Positions 1-10,920 of a stretch of DNA of 20,599 nucleotides are shown one piece after another (the stretch's first letter is position 1; each line of letters begins with the position of its first letter). The notes below the pieces were generated by a model. It was not told the origin of the DNA, ran no database searches, and saw only the letters and a list, made by a program, of their open reading frames with translations. Source of the stretch: Methanobacterium sp. PtaB.Bin024. Its GTDB lineage: Archaea > Methanobacteriota > Methanobacteria > Methanobacteriales > Methanobacteriaceae. The stretch is taken from NCBI GenBank assembly GCA_002067065.1, contig MVPY01000027.1, positions 1 to 20,599 on the forward strand. The letters run 5' to 3'. Position numbers and translations under genes: made by a program.

Positions 1-30
1 AGTTGTCAATCTGAATTAAAGTCATTTGTA

Positions 31-938
<908 letters not shown>

Positions 939-963
939 TATCAGTTCATGGGTTCATTGATTA

Positions 964-1116
964 TCAGATCTGGTGTACGTTGAGTTCTCTCAACAGGCGG
1001 TCTCTTTCAATTTTTAATTTTTCCAGCACAACAGGATTGCAGGATTCCTGCTTTTCCAGATATGCAATGGTGGTGGTTATAGCTTCTAACTGGGTTTCCA
1101 TCTGATTGACAGGCAT
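964..1116 (-). CDS. small coiled-coil protein between cofE and cofD
   Basis: This short reading frame of 50 codons begins MPVNQMETQLEAI and ends LLRELNVHQI. It is highly charged and leucine-rich, with heptad-like spacing (LEAI..IAYLEK..VVLEKLKIERDRLLREL), so it is probably a helical hairpin or a dimerising coiled coil. The single cysteine is near residue 26. The first ATG is preceded by GAGTTGATC with 3 bases before the start, one mismatch from the archaeal Shine-Dalgarno GAGGTGATC. That supports translation and favours this start over the inner ATG at 1101, which would give 45 aa. It stops 27 bases before cofD on the same strand and a TATA-like element lies upstream, so it is probably the first gene of a cofD transcript. 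No family is recognised. It could be a regulator or a partner of CofD, but nothing shows that. Confidence 0.55.
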   Translation of the reverse strand: MPVNQMETQLEAITTTIAYLEKQESCNPVVLEKLKIERDRLLRELNVHQI

Positions 1117-1156
1117 ATAGATCAACTCATTAAACAACTATTATTAATCAATCAAA

Positions 1157-1168
1157 TAATTTTTTAAA
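1157..1168 (-). promoter_or_regulatory. TATA-like promoter for the small coiled-coil gene and cofD
   Basis: Read on the minus strand, an A-rich tract leads into TTTAAAAAATTA, about 46 bases before the ATG at 1116. This would place transcription start near 1135 and leave a leader of about 20 bases. The purine-rich bases upstream could serve as the TFB-recognition element. AT-richness makes chance matches common, so support is limited. Confidence 0.35.
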
Positions 1169-1209
1169 TCTTTTTTTTTATTTTTAAAAATTTCATTGAT
1201 TTTTATCTA

Positions 1210-1225
1210 GGCTAAAAATTTAGCC
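1210..1225. terminator. short palindrome downstream of cofE
   Basis: GGCTAAA and TTTAGCC form a 7-bp inverted repeat around a 2-base centre, 20 bases past the cofE stop. It could end or stabilise the cofE transcript. A clean U-tract does not follow it on the cofE strand, where the sequence becomes A-rich, so a classical terminator is not assured. Confidence 0.35.
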
Positions 1226-1245
1226 ATTATTACAATTATAATAAT

Positions 1246-2010
1246 TCAATCACGGAAAACATCATACTTTTTGGGTCTAATCAATGGTTTAATTGTGGCA
1301 GAGTCATTTATAAGTTTTTGGAAATAGGGGATACCTCTAATGACAACTACAGGCATTCCTTCATCTGCTTGCCCCATCACCAGGGATGCAGCAGAGGATA
1401 ACTCATCAGCCACTGCTATGCTGGTAGTTTTGAGTTCTCTTCCGTATAGATCATGTTCACCACAACGATCCCAAAGTGGTTCTATCCCAGAAATACCTAT
1501 GGCTGTACCAATGGCACCTTCACGGAATGCCCTTCCCTGAGTATCAGATATTATGACTGCAATATTTTTCCCAATCTTTTTTTCTATTTTTTCCCTTATC
1601 TGTTGGGCACTGTAATCTGGGTTCACAGGAATGGGGGTTGCCATGCCCTCATCCACATTAGATTCATCAATACCAGCATTGGCGCAAACAAAACCATGTT
1701 TTGTTTCAGAAATAATGAAGTCAGGACCCACCTTAATAATTTCATTAGACTCATCAATTATGGCTTCAACAATTTCAACATCTTTTCCAGTCTGTTTAGC
1801 AAGTTCATAGGCTTGTTTTCCAGGTTCAATGGCCTTCAGATAGATTACATTGCCTTCAGCTTTGGCCACTGCGGTTTCGGCAATGACCAGGATATCTCCT
1901 TCATCCAGCAGAATATCATGATTTTTTGATGCATGAAAAATAAGTTCTGCTAGGTCATCTCCCTTTTTTATAAGGGGAATGCCTTTTATGCCGATGATTT
2001 TAATTTCCAT
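1246..2010 (-). CDS. cofE: coenzyme F420-0:L-glutamate ligase CofE
   Basis: CofE adds L-glutamate residues to F420-0 in a GTP-dependent reaction, making the gamma-glutamyl tail of coenzyme F420; it is cytosolic. The 254-aa length is typical of the archaeal single-domain enzyme, without the C-terminal nitroreductase-like domain of bacterial FbiB. Visible family blocks are GIKGIPLIKKGDDL near the N-terminus, AETAVAKAEGN (about 44-54), the ISETKHGFVCANAGIDESN stretch (about 100-118), and SDTQGRAFREGAIGTAIGIS (about 155-174), which contains metal- and nucleotide-binding residues. The gene sits downstream of purO by 55 bases and upstream of the small coiled-coil gene and cofD. A short palindrome follows its stop. 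The ATG start begins with the usual family N-terminus. Confidence 0.95.
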   Translation of the reverse strand: MEIKIIGIKGIPLIKKGDDLAELIFHASKNHDILLDEGDILVIAETAVAKAEGNVIYLKAIEPGKQAYELAKQTGKDVEIVEAIIDESNEIIKVGPDFIISETKHGFVCANAGIDESNVDEGMATPIPVNPDYSAQQIREKIEKKIGKNIAVIISDTQGRAFREGAIGTAIGISGIEPLWDRCGEHDLYGRELKTTSIAVADELSSAASLVMGQADEGMPVVVIRGIPYFQKLINDSATIKPLIRPKKYDVFRD

Positions 2011-2065
2011 GGTTGTACCAGATCCTATGTTAAAAAATTGAAATATGAATCAGTTATTTTATGGA

Positions 2066-2668
2066 TTAGATTGAAATTAATTCCCATTTTTCTTTCCCGA
2101 ATCCTGCGGCAGAAGTAACAGGATTGGTAAATTCAGCGAACTTCCCTCCATCCATTATAAACTGGGCAGCTTCAGATGCACTGCCAGCAGTAAATTCCAC
2201 TTTTTCAGGTTGGATGTGTTCATAAACAGCAATGTAACATGCTTCACCAGCAGGTATTTTCTCCACCTGTACCTTTTCATGGGTAACAATGCCTATGTAT
2301 GATTCTCCATCAAGAGTGGTTGCTCCTGCAATCCGAGGGGTGTTAAAATCATCTTTCTCATAATCCATAGTCATTAGAGAAAGTGTTATAGCATCTCTGA
2401 TGCTCATGCCTGATGCGATTTTCTCAGCTATAACATCAGTGTGTGATCCGTTGGAAACCACTGCCACATCCCCTACTATCTGTATGCAGTTGTAGGCTAT
2501 GTATGGATTTTCAAAGACATCTTTTTCATGTCCTTCCTTAGGAATTACAGCCACTCTTTCAGGGAATGTGCGGGTAATTCGGTTGGGAAAGGAACGGCTG
2601 GAAACACGATAAGCAATGAAATTACCTGTTTTATTACTTCCAACTGCTAATATTCTTCCGAGATACAT
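2066..2668 (-). CDS. purO: archaeal IMP cyclohydrolase PurO
   Basis: PurO closes FAICAR to IMP, the last step of de novo purine synthesis, replacing the bacterial PurH cyclohydrolase domain in many archaea. The protein is 200 aa, the normal length. It opens with MYLGRILAVG and the highly conserved YRVSSRSFPNR (residues 20-30), then NPYIAYNCI and SNGSHTD (about 73-79), and ends with an NPVTSAAGFG block. The ATG is preceded by GGTGATTT, a good archaeal Shine-Dalgarno six bases upstream, which fixes the start. It lies 91 bases after the ExbD-like gene and 55 bases before cofE, on the same strand. Both PurO and F420 synthesis are cytosolic biosynthesis, but no direct link is implied beyond co-location. 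Confidence 0.95.
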   Translation of the reverse strand: MYLGRILAVGSNKTGNFIAYRVSSRSFPNRITRTFPERVAVIPKEGHEKDVFENPYIAYNCIQIVGDVAVVSNGSHTDVIAEKIASGMSIRDAITLSLMTMDYEKDDFNTPRIAGATTLDGESYIGIVTHEKVQVEKIPAGEACYIAVYEHIQPEKVEFTAGSASEAAQFIMDGGKFAEFTNPVTSAAGFGKEKWELISI

Positions 2669-2759
2669 CTAAATCACCTTTTCTTAAAAATATTTTTTAG
2701 TAACAGCAAATACCTTTTAGTAAAATTCTTAGGAAATATAATAAGGGGGATGAGTTATG

Positions 2760-3155
<396 letters not shown>

Positions 3156-3259
3156 GTTTTATTCCCCTTAAACTATTTATCATCTGTTTGATTAAATCCT
3201 GGTTGATTAATTGTATATTCGATTAATAATCAAGTAATAATATTTGTTATTTATTCTAT

Positions 3260-4102
3260 TCATTGTTTCAGTTTGCTTTCAACTATCCTGGCTTCTGCAT
3301 TGCATTTTTCCTTAATAATATTTCCGACGCTCTTTTCCAACATGTGTGGGTTAATTGAAATCCAGATATTTGCATCTTTGTCGTTTTTTAGTTCTTTAAC
3401 TTCTAAAACGCCATTAGATTCTTTTAAGGCCATGATTGCTTTTTCAGTATCTGCATCGGTTTTTATGCGCATTTCTGCACTTCGCCAGTTAGTCATTTTT
3501 TTTGCAATCTCTATTTTATCCAATTCTCCTTCTATTCTGCTGTTGATGTGAGTGTAAAGGGGAAGGATGATGATAGCAACGGCTAAACCAGCAATAGTAG
3601 TTATAAGAGCAACGTATATTCCTTCAGCCATGGCTGTAGGGCTGGCATTCACGCCCAATGCTTTGAAGGTGTACCACATTCCAAGAACAGTCCCTATCAG
3701 CCCTAAAAGAGGGGCAACTTCGATAATAGTTCGGATAGTGTCCATTCCTTTGGTCATACGTCCAATTTCAACAATGAAAACCCTTTCCATCGCATCCTCC
3801 ACTTCTCTATTGTTTCTAAAGCCAATCTTCAAGGCTTCAGCGACAATTTTAGAAATGGGGTTCTGATAACGTCCAATAGAACGTAATGCCTCCAAAGAAC
3901 CGCCTCTTTCCATTGCTTTGTTCACTTCTCCCATAATTTCGGGTAAACCTACCTGAGATATCTTACGTAGATAATAAATTTTCTCTACAGAATAGAATAT
4001 GCCATAGATACCAATTATGGTAATGATGTAGGTGATTATCCCTCCACTTTTAAACATTTCCATTATGGTGTTGAGGGAGTTGACGAAGAATTCGTAGATC
4101 AT
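3260..4102 (-). CDS. exbB: MotA/TolQ/ExbB-family proton channel protein with extra C-terminal tail
   Basis: The 280-aa protein has the three-helix plan of the MotA/TolQ/ExbB family. Membrane segments lie near residues 22-40, 126-147 and 162-183. A cytoplasmic region stands between the first two, with a conserved NPISKIVAEALK stretch. Helix 2 carries APLLGLIGTVLGM and helix 3 carries EGIYVALITTIAGLAVAI, the two blocks that line the ion path in this family. After the third helix an amphipathic stretch leads into an additional region, about residues 215-280, with predicted alternating strand and helix (LEVKEL, ANIWISI, then a helix to the end). Typical ExbB/TolQ proteins of about 230-240 aa lack it. 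The ATG is preceded by GAGGAT. The ExbD-like partner follows, and rnhB and the mreB-like gene lie upstream on the same strand. Its role is probably energising an envelope process, by inference only. Confidence 0.88.
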   Translation of the reverse strand: MIYEFFVNSLNTIMEMFKSGGIITYIITIIGIYGIFYSVEKIYYLRKISQVGLPEIMGEVNKAMERGGSLEALRSIGRYQNPISKIVAEALKIGFRNNREVEDAMERVFIVEIGRMTKGMDTIRTIIEVAPLLGLIGTVLGMWYTFKALGVNASPTAMAEGIYVALITTIAGLAVAIIILPLYTHINSRIEGELDKIEIAKKMTNWRSAEMRIKTDADTEKAIMALKESNGVLEVKELKNDKDANIWISINPHMLEKSVGNIIKEKCNAEARIVESKLKQ

Positions 4103-4157
4103 CTTATCCTCTTATTGGTTTCATTATGTTTAAGGGAATGCAATTTTTTTTAGACAA

Positions 4158-4772
4158 TTATTTTATTATTTTTTCAACTGTAGCCCAAGACCTGCGTATA
4201 AAATCTGGTAGTTCTCCTGGAGGAAGTGCTTTCAGGAATTTAATTGTCTTAGGATCACTGGGATAACCGGATCCTATATCTATTTTATATTCTTTTTGGA
4301 TGTCATGGATTGCTCTGTCACGTTCTACCTTGGCAATGATGGAAGCTGCAGAGACTATAGGGTAACGATCATCTGCTTTGTGTTCAGCCACTACCTTCAC
4401 TTCAGGATGCATTGTTTCCAGTTCATTAGTTAAACGTTCTGGTTTGACATCCATGGAGTCAATGAAACAGGTTGAGGGGTGAGATTTGCCGATGATACGA
4501 TTAATGGCAATTTTTTCAATCTCGTTTAGGTTAATATTCCTTGATCGTAGCATGTCTATATCTTTAGCAGTGATATGAACAGGGTGACATTCAGCGATTC
4601 TATTTATTTTACGGGATAAAGCCACTCTTCTCTTGGGTGAAACCTTTTTAGAATCCTTTAACCCAAGTCTTTCTAAATATTTAATTCGTTCCTCTTCCAG
4701 GGCCACACCGCAAACAACAAGGGGTCCTAAAACAGATCCCCTTCCTGCTTCATCTATTCCTAATATTTTCAT
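4158..4772 (-). CDS. rnhB: ribonuclease HII
   Basis: RNase HII cuts the RNA strand of RNA-DNA hybrids and removes single ribonucleotides or primers from DNA. The catalytic set is visible: Asp7 and Glu8 in GIDEAGRGS, Asp105 in CFIDSMD, and Asp134 in the HKADDRYPIVSAASIIAK block. The conserved Tyr in GSGYPSDPKT, which contacts the RNA-DNA junction in this family, is also present. I chose the ATG at 4772 (204 aa) because the protein then begins MKILGIDEAGRG like its relatives. A frame-extending TTG at 4817 adds 15 residues with no homology signal. The gene begins 49 bases after the mreB-like stop and ends 55 bases before the exbB-like start, within the long minus-strand run. Confidence 0.95.
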   Translation of the reverse strand: MKILGIDEAGRGSVLGPLVVCGVALEEERIKYLERLGLKDSKKVSPKRRVALSRKINRIAECHPVHITAKDIDMLRSRNINLNEIEKIAINRIIGKSHPSTCFIDSMDVKPERLTNELETMHPEVKVVAEHKADDRYPIVSAASIIAKVERDRAIHDIQKEYKIDIGSGYPSDPKTIKFLKALPPGELPDFIRRSWATVEKIIK

Positions 4773-4821
4773 GAATTGATTATTCCAATAGATTAGTATA
4801 TTGGATTGATTGTTCAATGAT

Positions 4822-5898
4822 TTATTTCATTGCTTTTAAACGTACTTCTGGTTCTAGTGCGCGAGGTTCAGCAGCTACAATAGCAGTTCCTTTGGCAACT
4901 ACAGTCATAGGATCGTCAGATATTTCTACAGGCACACCAACTTCTTCAAAGATCCGTTCTTTAAGCCCTCTAAGTTGTGAAGTTCCTCCCACTACCACGG
5001 TCTTGTTGTAAACACCGGAAATTAATTCGGGAGACATCCTTTCTAATACATGGGCTAAAGCATCAACTAACTTAACAATGATTGGTTCAGCAGCATCTGC
5101 CACTAGATTGGAATCTATTTCAACCTTTTTTGGTTTGTTGGATTCAAGTGATTTACCAATGACAATGGTTTTACCACCTTCACTGTCACTTTCGGAGTGA
5201 ACCATTCCTACTTCAATTTTGGCCTTTTCAGCTTCGTGAAGTCCTATTTCCACATTGTAAATTTCTTTAACTTTTTGCACGATGTTAGAATCAATATCAT
5301 CTCCACCACTACGGATGGTTTCGATGTCAGTTATTCCTCCTAGTGAAATAACCACTACATCACTTGATCCGGCTCCTATATCAATAACCATGGTACCGGA
5401 TGCTTCTGCTATTGGTAGTCCTGCTCCGATGGCTGCTGCCAGCCCTTCACTTATCACCAAAACGTAATTTGCTCCTGCTTTTTTACCTATATCTTCCACA
5501 GCTTTCTTTTCCACTTCAGAAGCATCTCCAGGGATACCAACTACTATGCGGTCTATGAGTTCTTTTTCTTCTCCTGAACCTAAGTCCATGGAATAAATTA
5601 GTAGGGCTTCTGCCTGGGCTATACTTTCAATAACTCCCTGTCTGAGTGGTCTGACTGCTACAATATCTTCAGGAGTTCTTCCTAACATGGATTTAGCTTC
5701 TTCTCCCACGGCCAGCACATAACCAGGATCTTCTTTTTTAACAGCTACTACTGATGGTATCTTAAATAAATCGAACTTGTCCCCTGATGGTTTGGCCACC
5801 ACGGTGTTAAGGGTTCCAAGGTCGATACCCAAAGTGTGGGACAAAGCCTTTTTCTTATCATCTTCTACTTCATCTTTTTTACCTAAAAAACTGAACAT
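4822..5898 (-). CDS. mreB: MreB/Mbl-type actin-like ATPase
   Basis: This is a filament-forming actin-superfamily ATPase of 358 aa. Phosphate-1 loop GIDLGTLNTVVA is at residues 24-35, phosphate-2 loop VIDIGAGSSDVVVIS at 171-185, and the adenosine motif VVVGGTSQLRGL at 301-312. MreB-specific stretches include EAKSMLGRTPEDIVAVRPLR (67-86) and AAAIGAGLPI (154-163), which separate it from DnaK and from crenactins. Two deviations from bacterial MreB stand out: SEGLAAAIGAG replaces EEPMAAAIGAG, and GAGSS replaces GGGTT in phosphate-2. The N-terminus MFSFLGKK is short, hydrophobic and basic, and could touch the membrane. A GGAGGAT Shine-Dalgarno lies inside the end of the preceding gene, 5 bases away, so the two are likely translationally coupled. 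In bacteria MreB guides wall synthesis; in pseudomurein archaea its role is not settled. No MreC, MreD or RodZ is seen here. Confidence 0.9.
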   Translation of the reverse strand: MFSFLGKKDEVEDDKKKALSHTLGIDLGTLNTVVAKPSGDKFDLFKIPSVVAVKKEDPGYVLAVGEEAKSMLGRTPEDIVAVRPLRQGVIESIAQAEALLIYSMDLGSGEEKELIDRIVVGIPGDASEVEKKAVEDIGKKAGANYVLVISEGLAAAIGAGLPIAEASGTMVIDIGAGSSDVVVISLGGITDIETIRSGGDDIDSNIVQKVKEIYNVEIGLHEAEKAKIEVGMVHSESDSEGGKTIVIGKSLESNKPKKVEIDSNLVADAAEPIIVKLVDALAHVLERMSPELISGVYNKTVVVGGTSQLRGLKERIFEEVGVPVEISDDPMTVVAKGTAIVAAEPRALEPEVRLKAMK

Positions 5899-5903
5899 TT
5901 TAA

Positions 5904-6533
5904 TTAATCCTCCTTTAATATTTTGTTAAATTCGATTAAGAATATTTTGTTTGATCTGGCCAGTTCCTTAATTTTAGGGACTTGACCATCTTCTGCTGAT
6001 AATAAAACAGTGGATAAAGCTACATCTGCCATTTTAAATAGTGGATCAATGGTGTTTCGAATGAAACGTGGTAACATGTTGGTGATATATACATCCGTTT
6101 CAATGAATCCTGTAGTTTGATCTTCAATTAGGAATGAAAGTTTGGTGCCAGTTTTTTCACAGTCACCAATAAACTTTTTTATGGAATTTTCAGGGCCAAC
6201 TGTTAAGAGTAGATTGGGTTCATCTTTAACATAATAAGGTGCAATTTTTAGGTATGAACCACCATTCTCTTTACATATCATGCTTAATTCTCTTATTTTG
6301 CTTGTTTCGCCGTAAAGCATGATAAAATCAAATTTTTTTGTTACAAATGATTCCCTGGTAGTCACGTGCTCTCTGCAAAGCACTTTAACCCGTTCTTTAT
6401 CCATTATTGCAGAGTAGGCTACATTATTAACCATGTCTTCGTTACCTGCAATAACACACCATATATAATCTGAATCTTGCACCGTAGAAACTTCGGCTGC
6501 TTTTCTCAAGATTTTTATTTTATCCTCGATCAT
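5904..6533 (-). CDS. unknown conserved-type protein upstream of and coupled to mreB
   Basis: A 209-aa soluble protein with no recognised family. It has no signal peptide and no membrane segment. Alternating hydrophobic strands and helices suggest an alpha/beta fold: SDYIWCVIAGN, RVKVLCREHVT, FDFIMLYG, PNLLLTVGP, KLSFLIEDQ, TDVYITNMLPR, KIFLIEFNKIL. The middle phrase FDFIMLYGETSKIRELSMICKE looks like a Rossmann-type strand-turn-helix, but no nucleotide-binding glycine motif is clear. Its last codons contain the ribosome binding site of the mreB-like gene, only 5 bases away, and it is the first gene of the minus-strand run. That position suggests a function tied to the actin-like protein, for example as a regulator or adaptor, which is inference only. 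The ATG has GTGGTAATTA just upstream. Confidence 0.8.
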   Translation of the reverse strand: MIEDKIKILRKAAEVSTVQDSDYIWCVIAGNEDMVNNVAYSAIMDKERVKVLCREHVTTRESFVTKKFDFIMLYGETSKIRELSMICKENGGSYLKIAPYYVKDEPNLLLTVGPENSIKKFIGDCEKTGTKLSFLIEDQTTGFIETDVYITNMLPRFIRNTIDPLFKMADVALSTVLLSAEDGQVPKIKELARSNKIFLIEFNKILKED

Positions 6534-6869
6534 TAATTACCACTTTATTAAAATTGAATTCTAACTATTTTGATATAGTACAGTAAAAGTTCATATCAAT
6601 TTAATTTCTATAATAATATATATAATTAAAGTAAATTATTTGAAGATGCGAATTATTGAATATATGGAAAATTTTTAATGTTGTCAAAGTGCACGATTAT
6701 TAGAGCTACTATTAGATTTCTAAAATATATATAGTAAGTGATAAAGCTACTATCATCATGGACATGCACTACCATTAATGCACATACTTTTAATATATAG
6801 ATTTTCATAGGTTTGCTATTTTGGCAGATCAGATCAAGAATAAACTGAATTTTTCTAAAGGGATATCAC
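6534..6869. other. divergent intergenic region between the mreB run and the lipid genes
   Basis: This 336-base AT-rich stretch must hold promoters for both directions. On the minus strand, a TTATATATA-like element near 6615-6626 and a second, TACTATATCA at 6571-6580, could serve the unknown gene and mreB. On the plus strand the best TATA element is at 6788-6800. Between them are repeats: AGCTACTAT at 6704-6712 and 6745-6753, with the complementary ATAGTA at 6731-6736, plus ATGCAC at 6764-6769 and 6778-6783 and the palindrome GTGCAC at 6689-6694. No coding potential was seen. Confidence 0.6.
6788..6800 (+). promoter_or_regulatory. TATA-box promoter of the archaetidylserine decarboxylase operon
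   Basis: TTTTAATATATAG lies 70-82 bases before the decarboxylase ATG and would put transcription start near 6825, leaving a leader of about 45 bases. It sits directly after the ATGCAC repeats, so a factor bound there could block or help TFB/TBP. Confidence 0.45.
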
Positions 6870-7538
<669 letters not shown>

Positions 7539-7571
7539 AAATATTATTATAATTTGTATTGGAGTACAAAT

Positions 7572-9646
<2,075 letters not shown>

Positions 9647-9654
9647 ATCAAATC

Positions 9655-9674
9655 CACATCCATTCACATCCATT
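9655..9674. repeat. exact tandem 10-bp repeat with flanking inverted pentamers
   Basis: CACATCCATT occurs twice in perfect tandem just after the preceding stop. The CATCC in each copy is complementary to GGATG at 9641-9645 and at 9679-9683, so two alternative 5-bp stems can form. It may act as a terminator or a switch between the membrane protein gene and the secreted protein gene. Confidence 0.6.
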
Positions 9675-9726
9675 ATTAGGATGATCTAAATAAATCAGGT
9701 AATAAATAAGTTGGATAGTGGTTAAG

Positions 9727-10680
9727 ATGAACATCAACAGATTATTCGTGGCTTTAATCTCATTATTAGTGGTATTTAGCTTTTCTTTAACTTCTTCGGC
9801 AGTTTCATGGGATTCATCTTACGATGATCAACAAACGTGGGTTGAGGAACAAAACGCAACAGCGCAGTTCACTTACCTTGAGGCTACTATAACTGCAAAA
9901 ATCAAAAATAACAATGATCATGTCGAATATTTCAAGATAAGTCAAACATATACTGGAACATTGGATACTACTACTGGTTCTGCCATATACTGGGAAGTAT
10001 TATGGACTAATCCATGTGCATTAAAAATGATTAAATATATGTCTGATGTTGATGATGAGGATCTTGGTTGGAAGATCCAAGCCGGTGAGACTAAAACTGT
10101 TACATTTAAACTGCGCGCAACCAATATTAATCCTTCTTATCCGAATTATATAAGACAACCTGGAATAAACAACACCTTTTGGCCACTTCTAAATGAACCA
10201 GGTTTACAGGCCTCATGGTTCCTTCCTAATGAAATTGAGTACCTGAATCCAAGTTTAGATCTTGTATCATGGAAAGGTCATTTCTGCTTCTGGATAAAAA
10301 ACCTTGACTACACTCGCCCTAAAGTATCTGGTATAGTAAGAGCACCAATAGTCCCAATTGACTCAAATCTCACCTACAGTAATCCTGAAGTAACCTATAT
10401 TGATAATGAAGTACCATGGGCTAACACTGCCGCCTGGGATGTAGTTTTATACCCGGGTCAGAGTAAACATTTCTCCTACACTTACCAATGGCCATCAACA
10501 TCCAGTTCAAGCTATAGTGGAAGTGCTGGTTCATCATCATATGATGTTCCCACCACTGCTGCAGCTTCAACCAATGCTTCTGTACCTACTACATCAGAAA
10601 CAGGAGTTCCTTTCGCCCTTTTTGTGGTTGGAGCCATTGTAATAGCTGGTGGTGTAACTTACGCCAAGTTCTTCCGATGA
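9727..10680 (+). CDS. secreted surface protein with sorting-signal-like C-terminus
   Basis: A 317-aa exported protein without a recognised catalytic domain. The N-terminus MNINRLF then a hydrophobic core and SLTSSA form a signal peptide with likely cleavage before VSWDSS. The body is rich in aromatic and polar residues with beta-strand patterns (LEATITAKIKNNN, AGETKTVTFKL, WDVVLYPGQSKHFSYTY) and looks like one or two Ig-like or beta-sandwich modules; it has several N-glycosylation sequons. A Ser/Thr/Ala-rich stalk (about 251-289) precedes SETG, a hydrophobic helix (VPFALFVVGAIVIAGGVTY) and the basic end AKFFR. That three-part tail resembles an LPxTG cell-wall signal, with ETG kept and LP not. 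A sortase gene follows, so it is a candidate substrate. I used the ATG at 9727; a GTG at 9718 would add three residues. Confidence 0.8.
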   Translation: MNINRLFVALISLLVVFSFSLTSSAVSWDSSYDDQQTWVEEQNATAQFTYLEATITAKIKNNNDHVEYFKISQTYTGTLDTTTGSAIYWEVLWTNPCALKMIKYMSDVDDEDLGWKIQAGETKTVTFKLRATNINPSYPNYIRQPGINNTFWPLLNEPGLQASWFLPNEIEYLNPSLDLVSWKGHFCFWIKNLDYTRPKVSGIVRAPIVPIDSNLTYSNPEVTYIDNEVPWANTAAWDVVLYPGQSKHFSYTYQWPSTSSSSYSGSAGSSSYDVPTTAAASTNASVPTTSETGVPFALFVVGAIVIAGGVTYAKFFR

Positions 10681-10743
10681 ACTAACATAAGTCTACAAGA
10701 TCAAGTAACTTGGGGTGGCTTCAGGATTTCACGAAATTCTTAT

Positions 10744-10802
10744 ATTAATGATATTCCCATATTCATGGTTATCATTAATTTAGTGAAGTGTATATCATTA
10801 AT
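10744..10802. repeat. three copies of TATCATTAAT upstream of the sortase gene
   Basis: TATCATTAAT is found at 10770-10779 and 10793-10802 in the same direction, 23 bases apart, and inverted (ATTAATGATA) at 10744-10753. The two forward copies are each followed closely by AGTGAA. This lies in the 240-base gap before the sortase and looks like a regulator-binding array, although low-complexity AT sequence could give some of it by chance. Confidence 0.5.
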
Positions 10803-10920
10803 GAGTGAAAGAGGGGTTATTATGATTAGTAGTCAGTTGTAACTTCTCGATTCCAACTTCCAACTTTCGTATACAATCAGGTAACCTATTTATGAATCAG
10901 TGAATGGTACAGTGAATCTA

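Noticed and set aside
1453..1929. 158-codon open frame on the plus strand opposite cofE
   Set aside because: It lies entirely within cofE, whose family motifs are clear. Its product is Phe/Asn/Ile-rich with no family pattern.
3180..3250. Imperfect inverted repeat and repeated GATTAA between the exbB- and exbD-like genes
   Set aside because: The stems are broken by bulges and built from low-complexity AT sequence, so they are as likely chance as a real structure.
4773..4817. TTG-initiated extension of ribonuclease HII
   Set aside because: The extra 15 residues have no family match, while the ATG at 4772 gives the standard N-terminus.
10801..10842. 13-codon frame MSERGVIMISSQL with a GAGGGG site before its inner ATG
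   Set aside because: It is very short with no downstream coupling and lies in a repeat-rich regulatory gap, so there is not enough support for a gene.
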